A stretch of DNA of 33,170 bases from Deltaproteobacteria bacterium (GCA_016219115.1 JACRCH010000111.1:1-33170), one strand, 5' to 3'; counted from the stretch's first letter, positions 17,191 to 29,575 are shown. Notes: generated by a model from the letters alone, not told the origin. A program made the numbers and translations.

Positions 17191-19050
17191 ATGAAGAAGA
17201 TGACTAACGTCGTAAGGCTCTCGGACTACAAACCGAAAAAGGAGTATCCCAACAAATGGGCCCATATCATAGTGATAATCGCGGTCACCTTCGCCGTCTA
17301 CTACAACAGCATAAATAACGGCTTTGTCGGCGACGACATAGCGTTCGTTAAGGATAACGCGAGCATCAAGAGCCTTTCCAACATCCCGTCCTTCTTCTAC
17401 TTGCCGAGGACCCTGGCGGCGTACGATACCGACTGGGGCACCTACATATACAGGCCGCTGCGGACCATATCCTACGCTCTGGACTTCGCCGTCTTCGGCA
17501 ATAACGCGTGGGGGTTCCACATCACAAACCTCATCCTCCACATGGTCGTCTCGGTGACCGTCTACTTCGTCGCCTTGGGCCTCTTTGAGGTCCAGGCCGT
17601 GGCGCTTATCTCATCGCTCGCCTTCGCCGTACACCCGGTGCATGTCGAGGCGGTATCATGGATATCGAGCAGGGCGGACCTCATAGGGCTTATATTCCTG
17701 AACCTGTCGCTTCTATCGTACTTCCGCTTCAAGGGCTCAGGCTCCCGGGGCTATTTCGCGCTCTCGATAGTCTCTTCCCTTGTCTCTTATCTCGGGAAAG
17801 AGACGATGATACCGCTTCCGGGGTTCATCATCGCCTACGATTACGCGACGCGCAACAGGAGGCCGATGAAGGACCTTGTCAGGTCCAATGTCTTGAATTG
17901 GGTCCTCTTCTCCGCGGTCTGTTTCGGTTACCTGGTCTTAAGGTTCTACATGACCGGCAGGATGAGCTCAAGCCAGGGGTGGTGGGGAGGGAGCGCCTAC
18001 TCGAACTTCCTCATGATGACCAAGGCCGCGGCCACTTACCTGTGGCTCATGGTCGTTCCCTTCAAGCTGACGCTCCATTACCTCATAAAACCCGTGGCGA
18101 CGGTCTTCGACGGATGGGTATTGCTCTCCATGCTGGCGATACTCCTGTCGTTCGTCCTGACAGCGTATGCGCACCGGAAGGACAAGAGAGTCTTTTTCAC
18201 CCTTATCTGGTTCTACCTGGCGCTTGTGCCGATATCCAACATCGTCCCGATATCGTTCGCGATGATGGCCGAAAGGTATATCTACATGCCCTCGATGGGC
18301 CCGATCATCGCGCTTTCCTACGGCGTCTATATACTCTACAGGAAGGCCGAGGCCAGAGGGGTGCTTGAGACAAGGGCCGTTATAGTCGGCGTGGCGGCCA
18401 TGGCCATAGCCTACTCCGTCGTCTCGGCGAACAGGAACAAGGTCTACAGGGACGATTTCACCTTCTACGGGGAGGCGATAAGGAGCGCTCCGGATTCGGC
18501 CCCGAGCTACAACGGCCTCGGAGACCAGTACTTCGGGAAGAAGGACTACAAGAACGCGATAGCGAACTACGAAAAGGCCCTGGCCATAGACCCGAACTAC
18601 GCGGACGCCTACATGGGAGAGGCATACTCCTACATGGAGAGCCATGACCTCGCCGCGGCCATACTGAAAGGCGAGACGGCGGCGTCGCTCAAGCCCGGCA
18701 ACGCCCTTATAAGGTTCCAGCTGGGCAACATCTACAAGGAGGCTAACTTTCTGGAGAGGGCGGCTCTGGAGTGGCAGAAGGCCATCGAACTCAACCCGGC
18801 GTACTCTGAGGCGTACAATCACCTCGGCATCTACTATCAGCTCATAAACGACTACCCTAAGGCGCTTCGGATGTTCGAGAGCGCCTTGAAGTACAACCCG
18901 TACAATACCGAGACCTATTACAATGTCGGGGCCGTCTATGAGGCCCAGGGCAACTTGTCAGGGGCAAAGGAGTACTACGGCCGTTTCATGAAGATGGCCG
19001 GGCCGGACTACAAGGATACGGTCGGTGAACTCAGGAAGAGGGGGTTTTGA
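17191..19050 (+). CDS. multi-pass membrane protein with C-terminal TPR repeats (TMTC/PMT-like)
   Basis: Many TM segments, VHPVHVEAVSWISSRADLIGLIF motif, C-terminal TPRs (YNGLGDQYFGKKDYKNAIANYEKALAIDPNYADAY and following). Confidence 0.9.
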   Translation: MKKMTNVVRLSDYKPKKEYPNKWAHIIVIIAVTFAVYYNSINNGFVGDDIAFVKDNASIKSLSNIPSFFYLPRTLAAYDTDWGTYIYRPLRTISYALDFAVFGNNAWGFHITNLILHMVVSVTVYFVALGLFEVQAVALISSLAFAVHPVHVEAVSWISSRADLIGLIFLNLSLLSYFRFKGSGSRGYFALSIVSSLVSYLGKETMIPLPGFIIAYDYATRNRRPMKDLVRSNVLNWVLFSAVCFGYLVLRFYMTGRMSSSQGWWGGSAYSNFLMMTKAAATYLWLMVVPFKLTLHYLIKPVATVFDGWVLLSMLAILLSFVLTAYAHRKDKRVFFTLIWFYLALVPISNIVPISFAMMAERYIYMPSMGPIIALSYGVYILYRKAEARGVLETRAVIVGVAAMAIAYSVVSANRNKVYRDDFTFYGEAIRSAPDSAPSYNGLGDQYFGKKDYKNAIANYEKALAIDPNYADAYMGEAYSYMESHDLAAAILKGETAASLKPGNALIRFQLGNIYKEANFLERAALEWQKAIELNPAYSEAYNHLGIYYQLINDYPKALRMFESALKYNPYNTETYYNVGAVYEAQGNLSGAKEYYGRFMKMAGPDYKDTVGELRKRGF

Positions 19051-19052
19051 GG

Positions 19053-20273
19053 CTACCGCAGGAGGTCCCCGGAGGCGCCCTTGGAATCATCCGGCCTGGC
19101 GTTTAACTTCGCCATGCCCTTGACGGTGGGTATCTTCTTTGACTTAACGGCCTTCAGGAGCCCGGTCCCGTAGATCTGCTCCGAGACCGGTACGAACCTG
19201 TAGCCTTTTGCCATCAGGCCGTCGAGCATCTCTCCGAGCGCGTCCGAGGCCCTGTCGTCTTTTCTCATCGTCCCAAGGTGCATGAGTATTATCCCGCCCC
19301 TTATCCCCCCGGAGTCTTTCCCGAAGTTGAGGACCCGGTCCTTTATCTGCCAGGAGGTCCTGTAAAGCCTTGAGTTCCTGTCGTAGACCCAGTCAAGGGT
19401 ATCGAGACTTTCTCTCTTCTTCGCGTCGTATGTCCAGCCGACATGTATGTAGCCCGCCTCATACGCCCACCGGCGTATCTCTTTGTTTATCTCACCGTAC
19501 GGCGCCCTCCACAGCGGCGCCATTTCCGCGCCGGTGGCGGCCCTGAAGAGCTCGGCCGCGGAGTCAAGCTCCCTGGCGACGAAAGACCTGTCTACATTGC
19601 CGAGGGTGTTATGTCTGAGGGTCTGGTTGAAGTCCGTAAGGTGCGGGTGGTACATGGTGTGGTTGCCGATCTCGTGGCCGTCTTTGACCATCTCCCTTAC
19701 AATGGCGGGGTACTTCCTTATGAACATGCCGGTGAGAAAGATGGTGGTCTTTATCCCGCGCTCCCTCAGCGTGGCAAGTATGGCCTTTGCCTCGTCCCCG
19801 CTCTCGTATCCCCCGCCGTCAAAGGTTATCGAGGCGTTCATCCCGCCGGTGAAGCCGCGCGTTATCTCCGGGTCGTCGGGGGCGAACTCCGATTCGAAGT
19901 CTTCCGCCGTCTCCTGGGCTGCGACCTGCGGCAGGGACGCGGCCGGCTTTTTTTCAGAGACGGTATCTTCCAGGACCTTGATCGTAAGCAAGGGAGGCGT
20001 TATCTCATCGGGCTCAAGAAGACCGCTTTGGTACCGTTCGAGCGAGAGCGGGTCCGGGTCGTACGGGTCAAACGCGAGGGATGAGCCTTTGGAAAGAAAT
20101 ATTACGAGGGATAATATGAAAAGGGAACAGACGGACTTTAAGGACGGGAAGAGCTGCCGCTTGGCTACGGAGTGTTCGGGTTTAGTCAAAAAAATAGCTC
20201 CCCTTCGCTTTATAGAGCTGTTCAGAACAGTGGCAGAATTCTCCGTGTGTACGCAATCTAACATTTTTATCAC
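19053..20273 (-). CDS. polysaccharide deacetylase (NodB-homology) family protein, N-terminal membrane anchor/signal
   Basis: NASITFDGGGYESGDEAKAILATLRERGIKTTIFLTGMFIRKYP, GHEIGNHTMYHPHLTD, WRAPYGEINKEIRRWA, GGIILMHLG. Confidence 0.88.
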   Translation of the reverse strand: MIKMLDCVHTENSATVLNSSIKRRGAIFLTKPEHSVAKRQLFPSLKSVCSLFILSLVIFLSKGSSLAFDPYDPDPLSLERYQSGLLEPDEITPPLLTIKVLEDTVSEKKPAASLPQVAAQETAEDFESEFAPDDPEITRGFTGGMNASITFDGGGYESGDEAKAILATLRERGIKTTIFLTGMFIRKYPAIVREMVKDGHEIGNHTMYHPHLTDFNQTLRHNTLGNVDRSFVARELDSAAELFRAATGAEMAPLWRAPYGEINKEIRRWAYEAGYIHVGWTYDAKKRESLDTLDWVYDRNSRLYRTSWQIKDRVLNFGKDSGGIRGGIILMHLGTMRKDDRASDALGEMLDGLMAKGYRFVPVSEQIYGTGLLKAVKSKKIPTVKGMAKLNARPDDSKGASGDLLR

Positions 20274-20455
20274 CCCCGGTCAACATTTAAAGTCATCGGT
20301 CAAAACCGGACCCTGCCGTTATAACGCCAGAATTGTATTGAAAAAGGTGGTATCATTAATATATGATTATTCGGCTGTTCCACGGTTTTTCTTGAGCGCA
20401 AAGACCCGCGCCCGTGCTTTAAATGCCTTCACACTAAAACCTTGAGGAGAATACG

Positions 20456-20920
20456 ATGGCGGCAAAGAACAACAATAAGACTATCAGTAAGATACTTCTC
20501 CCCACGGACTTTACCGGCGCTTCCGAGGAGGCGGCCGCGTACGCCCTGACGCTTGCGCGCCGGAACAGGGCAAAGCTCTACGTGCTCCATGTCGTCGATA
20601 CCAGCCACGAGGCGGCCGGCTTTTATCTGCCCCACCTCTCCTATGAGAAGCTCGACAAGGACCTGAAGGCCGTGGCCTCCGAGATGCTCGAGAGGTTTTG
20701 CGCGAGGACGTTCAAGGGCTACAAAAGCGTCGAGAGACACGTCCTCGCGGGAGAGCCTTACAAGGAGATACTCAAGGTGATAAAGGGCGGCCGTATAGAC
20801 CTCGTCGTCATGGGGACATACGGTAAAGAGGGGATAGACAGGTTTTTTTTCGGAAGCACCACCGAGAGGGTGATGAGGAAGGCCTCATGTCCGGTCCTCG
20901 TGATACCCCCCACAAAATGA
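20456..20920 (+). CDS. universal stress protein (UspA family)
   Basis: KILLPTDFTGASEEAAAYALTLARR, DLVVMGTYGKEGIDRFFFGSTTERVMRKASCPVLVI. Confidence 0.95.
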   Translation: MAAKNNNKTISKILLPTDFTGASEEAAAYALTLARRNRAKLYVLHVVDTSHEAAGFYLPHLSYEKLDKDLKAVASEMLERFCARTFKGYKSVERHVLAGEPYKEILKVIKGGRIDLVVMGTYGKEGIDRFFFGSTTERVMRKASCPVLVIPPTK

Positions 20921-20933
20921 CAGCGGGTAACGG

Positions 20934-21224
20934 ATGTTCGGCATAGGTTTTCCTGAGTTACTGCTCATATTGATCGCGGCGTTGATCATACTCGGCCCCG
21001 ATAAACTGCCGGACCTGGCCAAGGCCCTCGGGAGGGCCTATTCCGAGTTCAAGAGGGCCAGCGAGGAGCTGAAAAAGAACATAGACGAGGCCGCGGAGCC
21101 CGACGCGGCGCGTAAAGAAAAACAAGCCCCGCCAGAGTCCTCTTCAGAAAGGCCCGAAGACCCGCCTCCGGAGGCCGGCAGGAACGCAGCGGCCGGTAAA
21201 GAGACGGGTAAAAAGGCTCCCTGA
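20934..21224 (+). CDS. twin-arginine translocase TatA/TatB family subunit
   Basis: [47 protein letters not shown]. Confidence 0.93.
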   Translation: MFGIGFPELLLILIAALIILGPDKLPDLAKALGRAYSEFKRASEELKKNIDEAAEPDAARKEKQAPPESSSERPEDPPPEAGRNAAAGKETGKKAP

Positions 21225-21226
21225 TT

Positions 21227-22018
21227 ATGACCGCTAACGACAATAGGATGGCTTTTACGGAGCACCTGCGGGAACTCAGGAAAAGGCTCATCATCTCCAC
21301 GATAGCCGCCGCCGTCGGTTTCGCGGTAGCCTACACCTACTCGGTGGAACTCTATCATCTGCTTGCCAGGCCCTTGCTCCCGGCCATGCCCCAGGGTCAG
21401 GACTACATGATCTTTACCGGTGTGGTGGAGCCGTTTTTCATCTATATGAAGGTCGGCTTTGTCGGAGGGTTGGTGCTGGCAAGCCCCGTCATACTCTTTG
21501 AGGTCTGGGGGTTTGTGGCCCCGGCGCTCTACAGAAGCGAAAAGGTCTGGTTTGTCTTCATAGTCTTTTTCTCCGTCATACTCTTTCTCGCCGGCGCCGC
21601 CTTCGCTTACCTCGTCGTCTTTCCGTTAGGGTTCAAGTACCTGATGAGCTACTCAAGCGCCGAGCTTAAACCGTTCATCTCCATGAGCGAGTACTTCTCG
21701 ATGATAACGAAGTTCCTTTTGGCCTTCGGGGTCATCTTCCAGCTGCCGCTTGCCATCCTGGTGCTCGCGCGCCTCGGGTTGGTCTCCGCCCGTAAGCTCA
21801 TCTCGTGGTGGAGATACGCGCTGGTAATAGACCTCATAGTCGCCGCGGTCTTAACCCCTACCCCTGATATCTTCAACCAGCTCTTGATGGCCGGGCCGAT
21901 AATGGTCCTATATATCATAGGCATAATAGTCGCCATGATATTCGGCAAGAAAAAGAAGGAGCCGGAAGCCGCGCAACCCTCGGAGGCTGCGGATGCCGGG
22001 GAGGGCGGGGAAGAATGA
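21227..22018 (+). CDS. tatC: twin-arginine translocase subunit TatC
   Basis: MAFTEHLRELRKRLIIS, PVEPFFIYMKV-like VVEPFFIYMKVGFVGGLVLASPVILFEVWGFVAPALYRSEK, TPTPDIFNQLLMAGPIMVLY. Confidence 0.97.
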   Translation: MTANDNRMAFTEHLRELRKRLIISTIAAAVGFAVAYTYSVELYHLLARPLLPAMPQGQDYMIFTGVVEPFFIYMKVGFVGGLVLASPVILFEVWGFVAPALYRSEKVWFVFIVFFSVILFLAGAAFAYLVVFPLGFKYLMSYSSAELKPFISMSEYFSMITKFLLAFGVIFQLPLAILVLARLGLVSARKLISWWRYALVIDLIVAAVLTPTPDIFNQLLMAGPIMVLYIIGIIVAMIFGKKKKEPEAAQPSEAADAGEGGEE

Positions 22019-22050
22019 CATTGAATAAAAGGAAGAAAAGACAGGAATAA

Positions 22051-22080
22051 AAGGGCGGGCCTGCAAGGCCCGCCCTTTTT
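22051..22080 (+). terminator. Rho-independent terminator after tatC
   Basis: aagggcgggcc-tgcaa-ggcccgccctt followed by ttt; perfect 11-bp stem. Confidence 0.88.
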
Positions 22081-22149
22081 ATTTTTAACGGTCTGAAAAA
22101 CCTGAAAGTATCTATGCCCAGGGCGGGTTCGTCATGGATGTACGGTGTC

Positions 22150-22971
22150 TTAGGGGAATATCTTTACGATGTTAGCCGCCTGAAGCCCTTTGTCGCCCTG
22201 GACGATGTCGAACTCGAAGACCATCTCCCTGCTCGGCAGCTGGTTTATTTCCGTGCCTGTGAAGGCCGACTCGTGAGCGAAGGCGGTGCCGTACGGGGAT
22301 TCGGTCCTCCGCGTGTCGGTTATCCAGAGACCTGGACCGATCCTTCCGAGGTAGCGCATGAAGCCGAAGTTCTTGGAGTGGTTGTAGGTGTAGCAGATGC
22401 CTCTCACCCTGGAGCCGACGTCTCCCCAGCTCTTCTTGGAGTCGGACCCTTCCAGGGGCAGGAGGTTGGGGATAAGGTAGCCCGACATGAAGAGGTCCAC
22501 CTCCCTTTTGAGGTTCGAACTGACGTTCTGGAACGCCACGACCTCGACCCTGCAACCCTTGTTCTGCAGGGCCCTGACGACCTGGATGAAGTCCCCGTCG
22601 CCGGTGGCCATGACGACCTTCTCGAGGTTTTCGGACTGCAGGAGCGCGTCCACGGCCATGTCAAGGTCGGCATTCGCTTTGCCGAACTTGTTTCCCGCCT
22701 CGTCCACGTACCAGGAGACTACTTTTTCGATGACCTTGAAGCCGTAGTCCCTGAGCGTTGAGTGGAAGTTGAAGGTCCTGTCCCTGTACTCCCGGTCGGT
22801 CCTGGCCCTCTCCTCGTCATAAGCGACATAGGCGTTAAGCCTTATCGGCTCCCCGCTGTCCCTGCAGGCGAAGTCCCTGAGCACGTCGAACCTCATGCCG
22901 TATCCGCCGTTACGGGTGATGTTGGCCACATCTATGTACAGGCCTATCCTCTGTGATTTTTGTTTTGTCAT
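22150..22971 (-). CDS. NYN/LabA-type nuclease domain fused to C-terminal cold-shock domain-like OB fold
   Basis: NYN: IGLYIDVANI, ADLDMAVDALL, KVVMATGDGDFIQVVRALQNKGCRVEVV; CSD-like: VRGICYTYNHSKNFGFMRYL...GTAFAHESAFTGTEINQLPSREMVFEFDIVQGDKGLQAANI. Confidence 0.87.
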   Translation of the reverse strand: MTKQKSQRIGLYIDVANITRNGGYGMRFDVLRDFACRDSGEPIRLNAYVAYDEERARTDREYRDRTFNFHSTLRDYGFKVIEKVVSWYVDEAGNKFGKANADLDMAVDALLQSENLEKVVMATGDGDFIQVVRALQNKGCRVEVVAFQNVSSNLKREVDLFMSGYLIPNLLPLEGSDSKKSWGDVGSRVRGICYTYNHSKNFGFMRYLGRIGPGLWITDTRRTESPYGTAFAHESAFTGTEINQLPSREMVFEFDIVQGDKGLQAANIVKIFP

Positions 22972-23149
22972 TTTTAAATGTTCTCTCTTATAAGGTAAGA
23001 TCGGTTTTACGCCTTTTCAAGGCGCTTGCGGCCGAAAATTTCCTTCAATATACAACAGAAGAAATTTTTAGGCAATGTTTATGCTCTCCTTCCCGCTCAG
23101 GAGGACGGGCCGGTATGCGGCAGGAAGAGTCTTTTCATCCTTGAAGCGG

Positions 23150-25102
23150 TCAGATTATGAAATATGCCAGATACGCGGATACGGCCCAGGAGGCTACGGA
23201 GCCGAAAACAAAAGCACGCGCGACGGACGACCCGGTCAGCACCTTAAAGCCTGCTGAGCACAAGACGGCGTAACACGGTATAAGCCCAAGCGTATAAGAG
23301 GCCTTTACCGTGCTGTAAATGGGCAACTTAAGGAATAGATAGAAAAGGGCGGCGAAGTATACGGCTACGCAGGAGAGGGCGAATAACTCGCCGTTCCTTA
23401 GAGACTTCTCCGGATGCAGGAGCGAGGCCGCGGCGCCTGTTATGATGCCTGCGCTCGGCACGAGCGCCAGCAGGGCAACCGATGTGAGGAAGTCGTAATT
23501 CCATGCGGGACGCCACGCGAAATCGTTAAGGGCGCTCAGGTACCCGTCCGTCCAGAAGCTCGAATAAAAAGCGTCCAAAAATCCCTTGTAAGAGGAGTGT
23601 ATCGGAAATAAAAGAGACCGGCCGAATGTGAAGAGCTGACTTAAAGTCCTGTAGCCGGGGTCCTGCCACCACTCCACCCCGCGAGAGATGTCCCACCCGC
23701 CTGCAAACGGCCTTCCTATCTCGATCCAGTTCCTTAAGTAATACCATCCCGATATGAAAAAGGCGATCGAGATAAAAAGCAGGACCCAGGCGCAAATGCG
23801 CGCAGGGCGAAAGCCTTTTAGGGACAGTGAGTAAGCCAGAATGAATACCAGAGGAGGTATAAGCAGAACGGGGGTGACCTTTGAGAGGAGCGCGAGGCCG
23901 AAGAAGATCCCGCAAAGCGCTATCCGGTTTGCGGGATCTTCACGGCCTTTGTTGATAATGCCGAAGATGACCGTCAGCGTGGCTGCCGTAAAAAAACCGG
24001 CCATGGGTTCATTGCCTGCGTATTGCGAGATATAGATGTTCATCGGCAGAAGCCCGCCTATCACCGTGCCGAGCGCCTGGAGGTCTTCTCTTTCGGGGTA
24101 GACGGACTTAAGCGTCCTGTAAGTCAGCTCGACCTGGGCTATGCCGAAAAAAAGAGGTATCACTCTCAGTATCTTTTCTACGGCCCACAAGCCGGAAAAA
24201 TGCCGGGAAAAAAGGTAGACCGGCGCTGACACGATATAATAAAGAGGCGACTGGAACATCTGCCAGCCTTCCGCCGGGAGAGGTATCCTCCAGTTTTGCG
24301 CAACATATCGTATGTACTCCAGGTGTTCGTCTATGTCAAAACCCGCATCCGCCTGAAGCTTCCCGATGTTGTTTACTGCGAGCGCTACCCATGCAAAAAG
24401 AACGATCCATCGTACCGTGGACGCGGACGGGGTGATCCGGTTCAGCCATTTGATGCCGCGGCCGGCATTTGCTAGCGTCCATACGAACACGATGAGGAAT
24501 ACCGGCATGATGTAGATAAGGACTGATGCCAGGGCCTTGTCGGAGCGGAGGAACATCGCGGCAAGGCGCGGCTGGCCCGGCTGTTCCGCATTTCGCGCAG
24601 AATACCAGTTGACCTTGTCACGGCTTGCCTGCCACTCCGGACCGGTGGAGATATTTAAAGGCTCGCAGTACGCCAGCAGAACGGCCGGGCCGTTTTTGTT
24701 TAAGACATTTATCCTTAGTTCATGCTCACCCGGGACGATGTACCCGTCTATGTTGAGCCGAAGAGGCTTCTTCCAGTCGTCAAGGGGATACCCGGGTTTG
24801 TTTATGAGGTTCCCGTCGATAAAGACAGCCGCGTTTTTCATTGCATAGACTGTCAGTACGGCGTCTTTCGGAGCCGAGGCGACGGTGAAGAGATAATTGA
24901 AACTTGTAACGACATCGCCCGGGTTTTTGGCTACTAAGTCAGCCGGCTCGTCGTAGAGTATCCATTGCGCCTTGTCTGACGATGTCAGGAAGGATGTGGA
25001 AGGGTCCTGAAAGGTTTTGAAAAGGATGGCGCCATATGCGATGCCGGCTAAAACAACTAAAGCTGCGGCTGCAAAGAGCCATCTTTGATCTTTAGAATAC
25101 AT
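23150..25102 (-). CDS. large multi-pass membrane glycosyltransferase-like protein (GT39/PMT- or DUF2142-like)
   Basis: About 10 hydrophobic segments, DAGFDIDEHLEYIRYVAQNWRIPLPAEGWQMFQSPLYYIVSAPVY motif, ISQYAGNEPMAGFF. Confidence 0.75.
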   Translation of the reverse strand: MYSKDQRWLFAAAALVVLAGIAYGAILFKTFQDPSTSFLTSSDKAQWILYDEPADLVAKNPGDVVTSFNYLFTVASAPKDAVLTVYAMKNAAVFIDGNLINKPGYPLDDWKKPLRLNIDGYIVPGEHELRINVLNKNGPAVLLAYCEPLNISTGPEWQASRDKVNWYSARNAEQPGQPRLAAMFLRSDKALASVLIYIMPVFLIVFVWTLANAGRGIKWLNRITPSASTVRWIVLFAWVALAVNNIGKLQADAGFDIDEHLEYIRYVAQNWRIPLPAEGWQMFQSPLYYIVSAPVYLFSRHFSGLWAVEKILRVIPLFFGIAQVELTYRTLKSVYPEREDLQALGTVIGGLLPMNIYISQYAGNEPMAGFFTAATLTVIFGIINKGREDPANRIALCGIFFGLALLSKVTPVLLIPPLVFILAYSLSLKGFRPARICAWVLLFISIAFFISGWYYLRNWIEIGRPFAGGWDISRGVEWWQDPGYRTLSQLFTFGRSLLFPIHSSYKGFLDAFYSSFWTDGYLSALNDFAWRPAWNYDFLTSVALLALVPSAGIITGAAASLLHPEKSLRNGELFALSCVAVYFAALFYLFLKLPIYSTVKASYTLGLIPCYAVLCSAGFKVLTGSSVARAFVFGSVASWAVSAYLAYFII

Positions 25103-25225
25103 AATAAGCGTTTTGGCGGATACCTGAAAGGGATGCGAGGGAGAAATCGTTGACCATGTTAAAACACCGTTTTAATTTTCTGCGGCGCTTGATCCGCCGA
25201 AGCCTGGCTCTTGAGCAGTCTCTGA

Positions 25226-25301
25226 TGAATGGGTGTGGCAAATATAAATGATTCTTCCTTACCATTAAAATTCACCGTCATTTATGGCGGAGAATTTTAA
25301 T
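25226..25301 (+). repeat. gyrB-flanking inverted repeat, left copy
   Basis: tgaatgggtgtggcaaatataaatgattcttccttaccattaaaattcaccgtcatttatggcggagaattttaat; matches reverse complement of 28076-28190. Confidence 0.87.
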
Positions 25302-25544
25302 GCGCACTATTTTCAAACAGATACACCCGTCCCGCACGCAGGGCAAGGCTTTTTAAATATATCGCGTGTGCGGAGCGGGGGGCCGACCGTATCCGTCTCT
25401 CATGAGCGGGTTGCGGAAAAACGCGATCTGCCAGGCAATCCATGGGAGGATTTCTTCAGCATCCCTTTGGTCCTAAAACCTGCGCACCGCGTTTATCCGT
25501 TACCGCACGCTGATACGGAGCATGTAAATTGTAGACAGGCGCCT

Positions 25545-28040
<2,496 letters not shown>

Positions 28041-28075
28041 TTATGTAAGGAATTCAGTGTAGACCAAGGGGGAAT

Positions 28076-28190
28076 ATTAAAATTCTCCGCCATAAATGAC
28101 GGAGAATTTTGATGGTATGGAAGATCATTTGTATTTGCCAGCCTTGACCCTCCGCTAAAGCGACGGGATTGCGGCTGGCACACCCATTCA
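28076..28190 (-). repeat. gyrB-flanking inverted repeat, right copy (with extra 40-nt hairpin)
   Basis: Reverse complement aligns to 25226-25301 with an extra 28139-28178 cagccttgaccctccgctaaagcgacgggattgcggctgg; also aaaattctccg-N10-cggagaatttt perfect stem at 28079-28110. Confidence 0.87.
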
Positions 28191-28480
28191 AACAAACATG
28201 ATATCATGCCGGCGGTGTTTTTGCCACAAAAAATTGAGGCCGCCTCAGTTTCGGGAGCAGTTATCCGCACCCTCGCAAATGACGGTTTTTCGGCGGGATA
28301 AAGTGACGGCTGGTAAAAAATGCGTTTTCAGGGTCAAGCTTCTTGCAGCCGTATCGCGTGAAATACGTCGGGGTGAGGGTATTCGGGAGCAAGGTCAGTG
28401 TGATGAAAATTGGTCATTCCCAAGGCCCAAATTTCCTGCCGCTTGCTAATAATCACCCGATTCTGTAAAATAGCGGGATT

Positions 28481-29575
28481 ATGAACCGTATAGCCATAAT
28501 CGGAGCCGGCAGGGGCGGCACGGCCCTTCTTCAGATACTTCGCAAGGACCCGCTCGTAAAGATCCTCAAGGTCGCGGACGAGAACCCGAAGGCTCAGGGG
28601 GTCAAGCTCGCCAGAGAGCTCGGGATACCCACGACAACGGACTTCAGGAAACTTTTGGGCCTCAAGGGGCTCGACACTCTCATCGATGTCACCAGAAGCC
28701 CCTTCGTCCGTGAAGAGCTTCAAAAACTGAAGTCCCCGGAGTTTTCCATCATAGGCGGCTTTGAGGCCAAGTTCATGTGGCAGTTGATCGAAGCCCAGTC
28801 GAGGAGCAACGAGGACCTCAAGAAGCACCTCGCCGAGTACCAGTCGCTCCTGAGGCTGTACATGAGGGACGCGCGCCACGCGGTCATCGAGGAGAGGACG
28901 CGCATAGCGCTCGACCTCCATGACGGGCTCGTGCAGACGCTCGTGGGCCTCAATTACAAGATGGATACGCTTGAGGAGAGGGCTACGCGCTGCCCTTCAA
29001 ACCCCACGCCTAAACTCAGAGAGATAAAGGGCCAGCTCAAGAAGGCCATAGAAGAGGCTCGATACATAGTCTTTAACCTCAAGCCCATCTACTTCGAGAA
29101 GATGGACCTCATGCCGGCAGTCAAGAGCTATCTCAAAAGCTACGAGAAGGAGTCCGGCATAGCCACGACGCTCAAGATCGTCGGTGAGGAGGGGCGGATC
29201 CCTGCGCGCACCAAGGTATTCCTCTTCAGGATAGTCCAGGAGTCCCTGTCGAACGTAAAAAGGCACGCGCGGGCCGCTCACGCTCACGTCGATATCCATG
29301 TAAAGGCCAAAGACCTCGTTGTGGAGATAAGCGACGACGGCGTGGGGTTCGACACAAAAAGAATCGGGAACGACCCCGAAAGATGGACCTCTTACGGAGT
29401 GCGCGGGATCGAAGAAAGGGCCAGGCTCCTTGGCGGCGAGGCGCATATAGAATCGGTTCCGGGGAAAGGGACCTCGGTAAAGGTCAGTCTGCCGCTTGAA
29501 GACAGGGAAGACGTGCTGTACAAGTTAAAACCGAAGAGGATTACAAAGATTAAGAAGAGCCTGGCCAATGGATAA
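28481..29575 (+). CDS. cytosolic histidine kinase with N-terminal Rossmann-like nucleotide-binding domain and NarL-type HisKA_3/HATPase core
   Basis: MNRIAIIGAGRGGTALLQILRKDPLVKILKVADENPKAQGVKLARELGIP; H-box RTRIALDLHDGLVQTLVGLNYK; FRIVQESLSNVKRHARAAH; DDGVGFD; GVRGIEERARLLGG. No TM segment. Confidence 0.88.
   Translation: MNRIAIIGAGRGGTALLQILRKDPLVKILKVADENPKAQGVKLARELGIPTTTDFRKLLGLKGLDTLIDVTRSPFVREELQKLKSPEFSIIGGFEAKFMWQLIEAQSRSNEDLKKHLAEYQSLLRLYMRDARHAVIEERTRIALDLHDGLVQTLVGLNYKMDTLEERATRCPSNPTPKLREIKGQLKKAIEEARYIVFNLKPIYFEKMDLMPAVKSYLKSYEKESGIATTLKIVGEEGRIPARTKVFLFRIVQESLSNVKRHARAAHAHVDIHVKAKDLVVEISDDGVGFDTKRIGNDPERWTSYGVRGIEERARLLGGEAHIESVPGKGTSVKVSLPLEDREDVLYKLKPKRITKIKKSLANG

Noticed and set aside
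17968-18822. 284-aa antisense ORF within the TPR membrane protein gene
   Set aside because: Val/Arg-rich shadow ORF; the + strand protein has recognisable TPR motifs.
25320-25460. Possible GEMM-type c-di-GMP riboswitch (acgcagggcaa string)
   Set aside because: Lacks the conserved downstream gacgcaaagcc and tetraloop-receptor pattern, and no gene is positioned appropriately.
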